DNA of 64,000 nucleotides from Gymnopus androsaceus JB14 (GCA_009733575.1 ML769434.1:186444-250443); one strand, 5' to 3'; shown: positions 46,691 through 57,314, numbered from the stretch's first letter. Made by a program: numbers and translations. The notes: generated by a model from the sequence alone, not told the origin.

Positions 46691-46910
46691 ATTGCCAACA
46701 TCCCCCCAATTTAGTGATGCCTGAAACAGTGGCTACACCCTGCAAGAAAACTAGATTGCGAGTGATGGAATGGGTAAAAGGGTAAATGATGAAAGATGAA
46801 GATGATGAGGAGGAGCAAAGCTAAGCAGTGGAAGGTTGTTGGGAGAATAGAAGGGTGGTGAGAAGAATGGGATCTGTTCTGATGTAGGTTTTGAACAATT
46901 CTGAAGCCCA

Positions 46911-48172
46911 TCAACCAATCACTTGAATGAGTTCAATGGGAATGCCCATTGATGCTAACCACATTGCTCCACCAGAATGAAGAGAGTGACCAGTGACATT
47001 GTCTGAGAAACAGGTGCAAAGACATTGAATGAACCAAGAATGCCTAGGGACAGAGCCATTGGAGCATACCCATAAATGTGGTAACCCCAGAAAGCAACAA
47101 TCTTGTTTGCAAACATAGTCCCATACAATACTAACCAGGTCATCCCTATCCATTGTAGATTTGATTAGAATCCTGTTCCCTTCAAACATACAATCAGCTT
47201 TGTGGGTAGGTAGATTGTGTTCAATGTGTTCATCATCAGCAATGAAGGATGAACACATGATGACCTTCCTAAAATCTTGCAGTTCAAGCTTGTCAGGGAA
47301 AACTAATTTGCCTAACCGCATAAGCATCAGCAAAAACTGTTTTGGGCCCAGGAGGATCTAAGGTCACCTAGTCCTCTTAGGTAACCTGAGGCATCCTAGT
47401 TGACCCAGGAAAAAGGGTAAAACTTTGGACACCTCAGGTATCCTAGTCATCCTAGGTGTCCTGGGAGATCCTGGGATGTCCTGGGGCATCCTGGGGCATC
47501 CTGAGGTGTCCTAGGATAGAACTTTTATCCTAGGACACCTCAGGATGCCCCAGGACATCCCAGGATGACTAGGATACCTGAGGTGTCCAAAGTTTTACCC
47601 TTTTTCCTGGGCCAACTAGGATGCCTCAGATTGCCTAAGAGGACTAGGTGACCTTAGATCCTCCTGGGCCCAAAACAGTTTTTTCTGATGAAATACAAAG
47701 AAACCAACAAATAATAGAACCAGAAAAAGCTGGTCATCAAAGCACAGGGAAGAATGGAGCTTGTCAAAGACCTCAGTGAATTCAGCATGCTGAAGCAGGT
47801 GTTTTCTCAAAGCCATGGAATTATGGATCTTCTTGCGCTCTTTAAGTGTTTGTTTAACAACTGGGTGAGCGCAGTTTTGACATATATCAGGGTAAAAAAC
47901 TTTGAGCTGGTTGCAAATGCCTGAAAGATAGCCTGAAGTGGACTTCAGTTTAATGAAATGGCAAATATAGATGATGTGTTGGTTGTGGGGTCAATGGGGA
48001 AATCCTGGCTGCCACAGAAAGTGACATAGGACTGGACAGCAGAAGTGTAAGAAGACAGAGATGATGGTTCAAGGATGCTGCCAAGCACAATATTGTGCTT
48101 GTGCAGCAGACGTTCCTGACTCCAGACTTTGCAAACTGGCTGTCTGGAGAAGGGAGGACTCGGTAAATTCAT
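46911..48172 (-). pseudogene. DIRS tyrosine recombinase, broken
   Basis: The N-terminal core-binding segment is at 47945-48172 (SSYTSAVQSYVTFC). The catalytic part lies at 47700-47816 and 46911-47320 (LMRLGKLVFPDKLELQDFRKV; GHSLHSGGAMWLASMGIPIE). In active family members the last motif reads HS(F/L)RSGGAT; here the catalytic Arg is His, a change that fits CGC to CAC. A 366-bp CATCAG element (47325-47690) splits the gene between FVF and LMRLG. It is non-functional. Confidence 0.85.
47325..47690. mobile_element. CATCAG-family foldback element, copy 3, inside the recombinase gene
   Basis: The 366-bp element begins CATCAGCAAAAACTGTTTTG and ends with the complement of CATCAGAAAAAACTGTTTTG. The arms pair over more than 130 bp, with words such as GGATCTAAGGTCACCTAGTC. 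When the whole CATCAG...CTGATG unit is removed, the recombinase frame joins exactly, which fixes the element's borders. No clear target duplication is seen. Confidence 0.85.
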
Positions 48173-48354
48173 AACTTTTCTGCCCCCAATACCAATTGCA
48201 GGGGTGTAAAGTTATAGATCTCCATTGATGGAGCCAGCTGTGCAATACAGGCATAGTTGAATCATGAAAGAGCATTGGCAATCCCATTCTCCTCTCCTGG
48301 AATGTGACCAACTTGAAATTGAACATTTGAACAAATAGCGTGGTTGATAATGGT

Positions 48355-48891
48355 TGTTACAAACACTTTATCTTATCTCATGCCACATGGACTATTACTT
48401 ATCTGTTTCTTCTATTTGTCTCTGTATATCTTGGCGCTTATCTAAGTGTGCACTTGTTTAGGTGCGTGGATGTGTTGTTTACTTATGTTTCATTCTTTAT
48501 AGTTCATCAACACATGTATAATCTTGTATGATCATAGGTCTTGATCATCCGATCATCCTTCAATCACTTCGATCACACCTCATGCTAGGATGCTGCATTT
48601 GGTACTGGATACACATGTATGATCACTTATTACATACAGACATTAATACTGTTGTACTTCATAGTTTCATGCATTGTTACAGTATGTACAGGGCATAGGG
48701 TTATGGGTCTAGGGCTTGTACAATAGTACATATAGTAGTTGTAGCTGTAGCCTAGTCCTTAGCTTCAATCTTGTCAATACCTCCTAGTCCTCAATACATT
48801 CTTCTTCTCTTTTCCTCATTGTTCTTGCTTTTGCCTAAGTCTGAAGTTTTGACGCCTGGTACCTTGTGTTTTGAGGAACTAGTCACTGACA
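48355..48891 (+). mobile_element. Solo LTR (copy C) inside the DIRS RNase H region
   Basis: The 537-bp sequence starts TGTTACAAAC and ends CACTGACA, with a perfect 5-bp target duplication ATGGT (48350-48354 and 48892-48896). It is the reference copy for the LTRs at 33727 and 29725. Removing it and one ATGGT joins the RNase H frame (NPLLLTI then INHAICSN...HIPGEENGIANAL). The parent element is probably a Gypsy/Copia-type LTR retrotransposon; no internal part is present in the window. Confidence 0.9.
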
Positions 48892-50888
48892 ATGGTGAGC
48901 AAAAGAGGGTTGTACAATTGCTTGGCCTTTAAAGAATGGAACATGTCCACTGTGTTTGTGTTATTGGTGAAAACAAAAACATGGTGGACAGAGGGAATCT
49001 TGATGGCATAGAGAATGGCAGAGACAATGGTGAGTGCTTTAAAGTAAAAGATAGGTTCTGTGGCATCACTGGGAATCACGCACTGGTAACCCAACAAATT
49101 GCTGCCATGGCAAACCCAAAATCCCCTGCCGGTCAGACACGCATTGCAATATACAACTATATCAGCCTCAGCCAAACCCCAATCTTTGTTCTCAAGCATT
49201 TAGACATGGGCATGAATGCCCATTCGAATGCATTCGACATTCATGATGCAAATATTTGTGCTCCAAATCTGGACATTCACATTCGAGTGCACATTTGTGT
49301 GAATGCAAATGTTTTTATACAAAACATTCATGAATATGAATATTTTAGGTGAATATTTGAATGTATTCACAAATGTCATAATAAATAAATACATACATTA
49401 TTATATGTAATATAAAACACTACTACTATCTAAACATATAAGTTCAAGTGCTAAGATATAAAGTGACCATGCCAAGGTTTGAACTCTAATGGACAGATGG
49501 TTTCAGTGTAAATCAGGGCCTCGGTTACATCACACACAAAGGGAACAACAAACAGATACACCATCTGGTTTTGCTTAAGGTATACAAATCATAATTATAG
49601 TACTATATGTGAAAATTAATTAATGAGGTGAAATAAGGCTATGAATGTTGAAAACATTCACTATTCCAAAACCAGACATTCACATTTGAATATGAATGTT
49701 TGCCCATCAAACATTCAACACTTAAATGCCAAATGTTTGCAAATATTCATGCCCATGTCTACGAGCATTCTTGTGCCTTCCAACACATCTAATTTTTTGA
49801 CAATCCAACAGACTGCTTTATTCATCCAAGTTTGCTGGTTAGACTTGGTCTTGCCCACCATTTTTTCATACAATGCAGAAAGACCTGGGCAAAGCGAAGG
49901 GTAAACATTGAACAACCAGTTGATCCATCTGCTGAGATGCTGATACTCTCTCAGCATCCAACAATTACTGTAGCCAGCAAAATTTCAAATTGCTTGAGCA
50001 GCTCAAGCAATTTGAAATTTTGCTCAAGTTGAGCTAGGTCAGAGCGAGCTTTGGTAGACATTGTAATAGTCATTGCATTTGGATCTACCACAAAACCAAG
50101 TATCTGGAGTTTGGTACCCCATAACTGCTTTGGTTTTCATGCAGAAGTCCAATCTCATCCCAGTATTCCAGGAGTCTGGTTTGTCTTGATGGGTAGAACT
50201 CGGCATAAGGTGTGTAATAGGACAAATTGTCTTCAAAATCCCAGCCAAAGGTGTTGTCAACCCAAGCTAACAAATCCTTTATGCTTTTGACATAGATGGC
50301 AGTCCATAGCATCAAAGCCATAAAACTTCTGTATAAACCTCCATCTTGACTGCCGAAATTGTTGCATTGGTCAACATTGTATCCTTCGCCCAAACCAACA
50401 ACTTGTTTCATCTGCCAATGAGGGTCCATTGGTAGACAATGGTATGCTGCAGAAACATTGGATTTGAACACAACCAATCTTGTGGATTGCCTGTATACGC
50501 AATGAACACAAAGAAGAATAATGCCCAGGTCATGTAAATCATCCATCTTGATTCTCACATCCCTTTGATTAATAAATGATTTTAGTGGGAATGGGTTGGC
50601 GCAGTGATCAATGGCAAGGTGGAATTTGTTTGTATGAGGTTTTGGGACAACTACTACAGGGACACATTGCATACCCAGGAGTAGTGCAGGAAAAGTTGGT
50701 GAGAAATGTTTCTCCGAGATCTCTTTATCACGTTGCTCACATGCAAAAGCCAGGTGTTGGGGATCATGCAGTTTGCAAGAACAGTCCAGGATAATGGGAA
50801 TTTTGGGCTTGTCAATAAGAGCTCGCAGCCAAAAACCTTGTTGGAATCCTGTACACATGTATTGGACAAAGCTCTGGTTTGGATGCAC
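48892..50888 (-). pseudogene. DIRS reverse transcriptase and RNase H, broken
   Basis: The reverse transcriptase lies at 50085-50888 (VVVPKPHTNKFHLAIDHCAN; DDLHDLGIILL; VVFKSNVSAAYHCLPMDP; AWVDNTFGWDFEDNLSYY). The metal-binding motif is VDN where DIRS relatives have VDD, so the active site is damaged. RNase H follows at 48879-49199 (ADIVVYCNACLTGRGFW; TNNTNTVDMFHSL), again with Asp-to-Asn changes, and ends beyond the LTR insertion near 48300. A hAT MITE (49201-49761) separates the two parts. Confidence 0.85.
49201..49761. mobile_element. hAT MITE in the DIRS RT/RNase H gene
   Basis: The 561-bp element has 17-bp ends TAGACATGGGCATGAAT and the exact complement. The flanking 8-mers are CAAGCATT (49193-49200) and CGAGCATT (49762-49769), an 8-bp target duplication differing at one CpG/CpA site. 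The interior is built from ATTCATGAATG-like words that pair across the element. There is no transposase. Confidence 0.85.
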
Positions 50889-50954
50889 ACTTAGGAGGGT
50901 TTCAAAACGGTCAGCGTTGATTGTTGTGGTGATACTGAACAGATAAGGATTGTT

Positions 50955-52440
50955 TCAGATAGTGTTTAATGCAATTTCATTTAACACTTTGTTTGTGGGA
51001 GGTTGAGGTAAAGGATCTATATAAAGTGATGTGTCTGCTAAAACCATGTTCTCTGTGGGTCTTTCAACACTATCCCACATGAGTGCCCTTACATAATAAG
51101 GGTGATGACTCCAACATTCAGTTTGGACAGTTGGATTGAATATGGTCATTCTTGTTACAGTTGCTGTAGACATGTTGGTATCTGCAGGATTGGGCTGTGT
51201 TGGGATATCTTCCCTTGTTGTATCTCTTGCAAGGTTCGCACTTTCAAGGCTTGTTATCCCTCTTCCTGTTGTCTCAAGCTTTGGATGGAGGGGCTTGGAC
51301 CCAGTGCATGAAGAGGTCCTGGAACTCCCCGAAAGCAGTGAGTTCATACTGGTGAGATTGTGAGACTTGGTAACAGATTGCCTTGTCATAGTCAATGACT
51401 TTGTGTTGGTCAGCCTCAGGGAGCGCTGCAAAGAGTTGGATGATGTGCTCACTATATCTCTCGAGTTTTTCAGCTCAATGTGGGAAGGCAAATGTAAGCA
51501 CTTTCTTGTATTTGGCAAAGACAATCTGCCAGTCTCCAGAGTTGCTGACTTTCTTTCCAGCAACAGGTGGTCTGAATTTGAACTCAACTTCACCAACCTT
51601 TTGAGTCTGCCATTTATCGAGAGTGGTAGCATGCATGGATGCAAAGATGTGGTCAAGGCGTGCCGGTTTCCCAGTGATGAGGTCATCCCAGTCTTTGGAC
51701 AAGAAAACGGGACAGTCAGGTTGGATTTGATGCTAGCTTGAGCATACTTTGGTTTACAGGCAAGATTCACAAGGATAACTCAGGTTTTCTCAAGGGATTC
51801 CAAGAGGTTGACCTTTGAAGGGAATGCATGATTGAGCCAGGGTAAGAATGTCTTGTCAATCTTTTGACAAGAGGTGTTCTGGGTGTCACCATCCTCAGAC
51901 CCGTTGCCTTCATTTTGGGTTCACTTCTGAGCCATTTCAGTAGTGTTGGAGTCGTGAGCTTTGGGTTAATGGTATACTTTGCCATATATCTCTTCACTCT
52001 TGCATTATCCTTACCAGTTTCATCACCCAATGCCAAAAGAGGTCCTCTGAATTCTCGCATCTTGCTTGCAGTTCTCCATATCCTAGATACAACCTCTCCA
52101 ACATGTCCCATAGCTTGTGAATCTGAACTGATCATTGAGATGGCACCACTATTGTGTAAAATGTCTTCTGCAGCAACAGTCTCAGCTCAGATGCGTGATT
52201 CTGCAAGGCAAGATCTTCTGGGATGGATTTGTCAAGGTGGTGACATACCATTGGCAAGATCTTCTGGGTTTGTCTTTATCTGCTATATGAAATCTTGAAG
52301 TGCAAGGTGCTTTAGGGTCAGTGGCTGGTAATGGTAGCAGTGTGGGTTTTGCTACTGGATGCTGCAGTGGTGGTGGCTGCTTGGCCTGATGCTGTTCTGC
52401 GAGTGGTTGGTGCAGTAGGCCTGGGTTGTGACATGAAGGA
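50955..52440 (-). pseudogene. DIRS gag-like region containing a captured host exon
   Basis: The reverse strand begins near 52433 with a Thr/Ala-rich leader (MSQPRPTAPTTRRTASGQAA). After the urease-derived insert it continues as [34 protein letters not shown] and GEVEFKFRPPVAGKKV, then QLFAALPEADQHKVIDYDKA. These blocks give a continuous gag-like protein apart from stops (for example TGA after MAQK near 51920). A C-terminal Cys/His cluster is partly visible near 51180-51240. It is too decayed to be functional. Confidence 0.65.
51963..52251 (-). pseudogene. Captured urease exon inside the DIRS gag region
   Basis: About 290 bp match 59214-59503, one internal exon of the urease gene, on the same strand. 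At 51963 the match ends exactly at the urease exon/intron boundary (AACCC, where the gene continues GTGCGT). At 52251 it stops six bases short of the other boundary. It encodes the same [28 protein letters not shown] stretch. Most differences are CpG to TpG or CpA in the copy. AAGATCTTCTGGG occurs twice (52210-52222 and 52255-52267), a possible microhomology used for capture. Confidence 0.85.
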
Positions 52441-52905
52441 TAAGCCTCTTTTGATGGACTAGCTGTGCCTCAACTCTGAAGGGTACTCACATTTTATTCA
52501 CCAGCATGAAGTAGCTTCTAAGTCTCTTTTGATTGTCTTTTTCGCATACAATGTGACATATTATAAATTAGCAGGTGCTTAATTTGATGTTCCTCAATTG
52601 GGTGTGTTGGGGATGCTGACACATGATGCACCCTTCAGTTTCACTACATATATCAGTCGAAAGAGTCAATTGATATCCATAAGGCAGACAACATTTGGAC
52701 ACAGTGTACAATTAGTCAACAGACAACACATAATATCATCAATTTTTGCATTTGGTTGAAGCAATAATAATATATTTGGAGATGTAGGAGGGCTAACAGA
52801 CAGTACAGTGAACCAACAGCAAACAGTGAAGTGAACGTTCAACAAATGTAACCTGAACATGGAACCAATTACCCCAATCACGTCTCTCCCCGATGAAAAA
52901 TGATG
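52441..52905. other. Spacer between DIRS element and zinc-finger pseudogene
   Basis: CpG-poor sequence, probably including the 5' end of the DIRS element. No gene or clear repeat border is recognised. Confidence 0.4.
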
Positions 52906-55212
52906 TCATACTTCTGGGCGCCGATGACAGCTATTCCTCTCATGGCGAGTCTTACTTCGCCTGTGCGCAAACTCCGCTCCACAGTACGAGCACAGAAACT
53001 GCTTCAGGCCTTTATGGGAGTTCTCGTGGTCTGAAGATTACTCAGTCATTTAGTAGAGGGAAAAGTTACTGCAAACACTCATGGATGAGATTGCTCCTTG
53101 TAGTTAGACTGGCGGAACAGAAGGAACAGTGGAAATTGGCCTCCTTCTTACGTTTTCTCTCTGCTACTTCTCGAACGCTTGAAGAGGCTACTACTGTTTT
53201 CATCTTTATACCTGAAGCAGTTGGCGAAGAAGTACCAGCTTGAAATGCTTCCTGGGGGAAGTCTTCCGTATTACTAAGGCTTATATCCCCGGGCTTCTGG
53301 TGACTGGGAGGGAAAAAAGGAGATTGCTGTGTCATGTTCAAATGCATGATTCCCCATTCTGGTGTTTCTGTGGGAGCAGAGGAGGGGGAAGTGTAGTCGA
53401 TAGCTGATTTGGGCCACGGATGCACATATGGCGCGGTAGAAAAATTGGGAACTGTGAGATGAGGTTGGTCTGTTACTGGAGGTATATATAGAAAGCACGT
53501 GTTTTATCGACTCACTCAGAGGCAGGAGATCGCCATGCCAAACAAGACTCTGCATCCCAGCAGACTCTGGACCGGTACCATCCTCTTCAGATAAACTGTT
53601 TCTCCAATTCCGTGTCATTGTCGCTAATTTCGCAGGATTCTGAGTAGGAGGTTTTCTCAGTGACAGATATGCATAACCTGGTGGACCATTTTAGAATAAG
53701 GGTTTTTTATTTACAAGGCTAGTAACAAAAATGCTTTTCTGCGCACCTGAAGATTCATTGATGCAAATGTCATATTTTTTCTCAATCCGCCGTATAAGTT
53801 CGACCTCATCAGGGACTTCGTGGTCTGCCTAGTTTGAATATTGAATGATTTTTAGGTTCTTAAATTGATATAGATTAAATGCGGCACTCAAACACACCTC
53901 GTCTAAAATGGAGCACCAGTCATCGTCATGGGTGATGGCCACATCGACATTCTTGCACTGAATAAACCAGTTAAAAATATTCTCTTTCTAAAGTTGATAC
54001 GAGATACCTCTTCAAGGATATAGTCATTGATAACATTTGCCGGATGATACATCTGCCCAAGGTCAAGCTACTGTGGATCTTTGCAAGAGTTGGCAATGTC
54101 CTCACCTGAGAGTTTATTGGGATGTCCTCATCAGAATTCGATGAGCTGGAGCTAGCACTGCTATAAGGTGATTGAGGGGCCAGAGAGTCAGAGGGACCAC
54201 CACCAGCACCTCCAACTTGTTGTGACCCAGAAGTACTCCCAGATGAGGGCCGAACTATACTCCCTCGGTACATAACATCCTTTGGAGACATAGCAATGAT
54301 ATACTTCACTTCAGTTGAAGAGCTCTGGAGTCGTCGTACTCCTCATCGTAGTCGTATTTTGAATCCACGGATGAAAACGGCTTGGTTCTTCTTAGACGCA
54401 GTCGAGCATCTGCTAGCAACACCACTCTGCATTGTAGATGAGCATGTCATATGTAGCTTTCCATCACTGAAGCCATTTGCTGTAAACTTGATTGAAATCG
54501 TCTCCTGTGATGGATTCGAGAATGCAGCCATTTCCCAGGGACATGTTTTATCGTGTCCAGTGATGAGATATAAAGAACCGTTCTCTGTTTCGCGGCCTAA
54601 AGGTCCATTCACGAAATCATACCAGCTCTTTGCATTTTGTGCAGCGTATTCAAGAAATGAGGCGCGGTTCTGGTAGTCAACCCTTGCTGCGCCATCAGGA
54701 AGCATAAGTACTGCTCCAGAAGACCGAGTAAAATTTAGCTCGATTTCGGCGCCTATAGTCAAAGTGGGAACACATCTGAAAGAGGATCAGTAAATGGCAC
54801 GACCTCGGATCGATACTCACGGAACCTGCGCTGAAGCTCCAGCATTGAAGGTGACGGACTCCACTCCCGACCTAGATATAGGAACACCTGGGCGATGTCG
54901 GTGAGAGTCCACTTGAAATTCATTTGGATTCCGTGCAAGTGAGACAAACCCTTCTGGAACACCATGGAATCGATTGATGGTATCATCCAAGGGCAGGAAG
55001 ACGTTGAACAAGAAATCAAATCCGCCATCCTCAGTGACCAAACCAACATCCCCAATGCTTACTCCTGTGTTTTGATACTCCACTGGTAAAGCCTCGTTAG
55101 GTGCTGGAGCCCATAAAGGGTACCCATGTCCTTCGCATAGAAGCAAGCGTGCATAGGTTTCATTGGCTGGTTTGGAGCACATATCGGATGGGCGAGAGAG
55201 ACCAGAGGCCAA
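52906..55212 (-). pseudogene. Basidiomycete-type repeated-family protein fused to two C2H2 zinc fingers (likely pseudogene)
   Basis: The reverse-strand exons join well. 54817-55212 gives SKPANETYARLLLCEGHGYPLW and GDVGLVTEDGGFDFLFNV. The exon 54343-54771 gives AEIELNFTRSSGAVLMLPDGA and TGHDKTCPWEM. Next come a Ser/Gly-rich stretch to DEDIPINSQ (54107), then THDDDWCSILDE, ADHEVPDEVELIRRIE, GYAYLSLRKPP, a linker and two C2H2 fingers (CSFC..., CSYCGAEF...) ending at 52906. The first part resembles a multicopy hypothetical family of mushrooms; the fingers suggest nucleic-acid binding. Two lesions are seen: TGA at 54343-54345 in a CGA-rich run, and the last intron's donor reading AT instead of GT at 53081-53082. 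Its shorter paralogue (41258-42326) keeps GTGAGT there. Confidence 0.6.
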
Positions 55213-56307
55213 GAAACGATAACTTCAACCAGCTTATTATGAAATGGTCGCCTGAATACCCATAGCTTGATGCTGTGCTGTGGCTCATAACATGCAGTAC
55301 AATCGAACATAGCTTCTATATATCCTAATTGAAGCAGAAAGGTGTTATTGCGGGAATGTCCGATTGACTGACAGAAAGGTTCACCGAACCTCAAACTGCG
55401 AACTTTCGGCAATAAATTCCAATATCCAAAGCTAGTTTTGGAGTTATAGGAGTCCTTTCAGAGTGCTATGAGGTGGGTTTTTATCCGTTCACCTTTGTTG
55501 GAAGGCCTAATGAGACCCTCTCCCCCCTAGAATATTTCTCTGAGGAAAGGTTTAGAATTTTGCAGACATAAATGAGTATAGGAGGGGGGAAAAGCCGCTT
55601 TGACCGAACCACTCACTGCATGGATAACTAGTATCGCTTTGCCTTTCACTAAATTAGTATAATGACCAAGGAGTGTCAAATCAAACTCACCTTAGACCTG
55701 CTTTGATACCCAAAGTTCATGGTTTTTGGTTCACGGTTCGCGGTTCAAGGTGTTTTGTAGGCTCGTGACCATCCGTTTCTATTTGAAACTATGGCACAGC
55801 CATCTCGGACCGAAGGATCCGTAGACGTTTCTGAGAAACGGCTGGTCCAAGCGGTAGCGATTTAGTAGGGTAGATGTTTTGTGACTTTTTTTTCAGTTGG
55901 AAACATTGTATTTTCAAGATCAACATATTTGTACGTTTCAAGACTCGGGCTTTCGAATGGTATAAGTGTCAAAAATCGAAATTTTTGAAAGTTTATAGCC
56001 TACTAATGTACCGGCTAGTGAGACAGACCGTGGCGCTAAGTAAGGCATCAAACCGAGCCCAGCAGGTCCTTATTAGCGTTATACATGCAAAAAAACGTAT
56101 TTTTTTTGTATACATGAATCGACGCAGAATTCGTCGAACTATTGAACGGACATGGTCCCTCAGAAACAAATTTTTACGAGTGAAAAAAAGTATGATTCTT
56201 CCAAGGCCGTGGTCACAAAGGTGACCCTGCCATTGTGATGACCGTTCGGACCAGTCCCTCCATAGGAATTTCCTTTGTTTATGGTACAAACAAACGGATT
56301 TGGTTGT
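55213..56307. other. Intergenic, no gene recognised
   Basis: An upstream extension of the reverse frame (to 55412) may be leader of the preceding gene. An open frame at 55874-56224 is rich in Lys/Arg/Phe and resembles nothing that I know; it is probably fortuitous. Confidence 0.4.
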
Positions 56308-56583
56308 TTACACCAAATAAATTACGTAGGTGGGATTGGTCGCGAGTCTAGGTGTTTTGTGGAAGAACAGGAAGAAGTGGCCGACATTATGTAAGGTTTG
56401 CAAACCTTTCTTCCAGTACATCGGACCCTCTGCGATTTCTCTGATCTCGTACATTTCAACTAATTTCTCGAGTATATCGATCTGAACGTCTTCATTGTGA
56501 ACGTCGTCTGCAGCAGCGGGCTTGGGAGGCTCCGGGTGCTCCTTTCGTTTGAGCTTTTCGCTAACGGTGAGCGAAAAGCTCAA
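56308..56583 (-). pseudogene. Fragment of an unknown gene, cut by a CATCAG element
   Basis: The reverse-strand frame SEKLKRKEHPEPP ... DILEKLVEMYEIREIAEGP ... GHFFLFF has good codon texture and normal CpG content, so it may be a host exon. It begins immediately beside the element at 56585. I do not recognise the family. A 16-bp inverted repeat (56547-56562 with 56570-56585) lies in its first codons. Confidence 0.4.
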
Positions 56584-56584
56584 A

Positions 56585-57314
56585 CATCAGCAAAACCCGT
56601 ATCTTGCCAGAGCAGTCAGAGCATTGAATTGATGCTTTGGAGTGCTCTAGAGTGCTCTGGAGTGCTCTGACTGCTCTGGCTGCTCCGAAGCTGTAGGAGC
56701 TGAGGGAATTGATGGACAGCTGTCAGTTAAGATGAAAATGCTGTAAACTGTCAGGACGTTGTATAAAAGCGTCGCCGTTCATGAACTCAAGGTCGAACAT
56801 CGGACTTGTGCTTTTCTTTTGCTTCCTTCCAGTGTCGCAACCTTGGGACAACTTTCTTTCCTCCCATGGTGGGCTCTAATCTATTTTGGCATTGATTGGC
56901 TGGTGTTCGGAGATGTCTGAGGGTTATGGAGGCAGAGGCGGACTCAGAGAGTGAGAAATGGGGAGGCAGAAATTGGGACACATTCAAGCTGGCTAGAAGC
57001 AGTACTTAGTACTATGTAGTAGTGTTATCTAGACTGCTGTGTTTCGGGAGTGCACAATAAATGACGCATATAAACTTAACACTTATTGAATGGTTATAAT
57101 ATGAAATTCTTCATTCAATGGGGCTCTAACCTAAAATTTGTCGAATGATGGGCGGAATGATGGGCAGTTTCCAGAGAGCGCCAGAGAGCTCCAGAGAACT
57201 CAACGGTCCTTCAGAGCACTCTGGAGCTACTACCCTTGCTCTGGCTGCTCTGAACGCTCTGAGTGCTCTGTAGTGCTCTGGAGCACTCCAGAGCACATAC
57301 AGGTTTTGCTGATG
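56585..57314. mobile_element. CATCAG-family element, copy 4, with internal non-repetitive cargo
   Basis: The 730-bp element begins CATCAGCAAAACCCGTAT and ends with the complement of CATCAGCAAAACCTGTAT. Next to each end lie paired blocks of GAGTGCTCTGGAGTGCTCT-type sequence. Between them, about 56700-57160 is unlike the other copies and has normal CpG. It includes a reverse-strand frame of 66 codons (56787-56987). This interior may be captured host DNA or another insertion. Confidence 0.7.

Larger units (their letters stand above)
46700..52440 (-). mobile_element. Degenerate DIRS-like (tyrosine recombinase) retrotransposon with nested insertions
   Basis: On the reverse strand the order is gag-like, reverse transcriptase, RNase H, tyrosine recombinase, which is the layout of DIRS elements. 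There is no integrase or retropepsin. The element is interrupted by a hAT MITE (49201-49761), a solo LTR (48355-48891) and a CATCAG element (47325-47690). A segment at 51963-52251 is a captured urease exon. CpG is strongly depleted and stops are frequent, so it is inactive. A terminal fragment shared with 42483-42540 lies at 46720-46775. The exact outer ends and the internal complementary region of a DIRS element could not be defined. Confidence 0.85.

Noticed and set aside
53081..53082. AT at the intron donor as a possible U12 (AT-AC) intron
   Set aside because: The sequence after it (ATGAGTG) lacks the U12 donor consensus, the acceptor is an ordinary CAG, and the paralogue has GTGAGT at this place. 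Mutation is simpler.
53583..53618. ATG at 53618 as the start of a separate small zinc-finger gene
   Set aside because: The upstream exons splice in frame into it, and the paralogue has ACG at this codon, so it is probably internal.
55874..56224. 116-codon open frame as a gene
   Set aside because: Composition is dominated by Lys/Arg/Phe, there is no domain, and an overlapping reverse frame is equally long.
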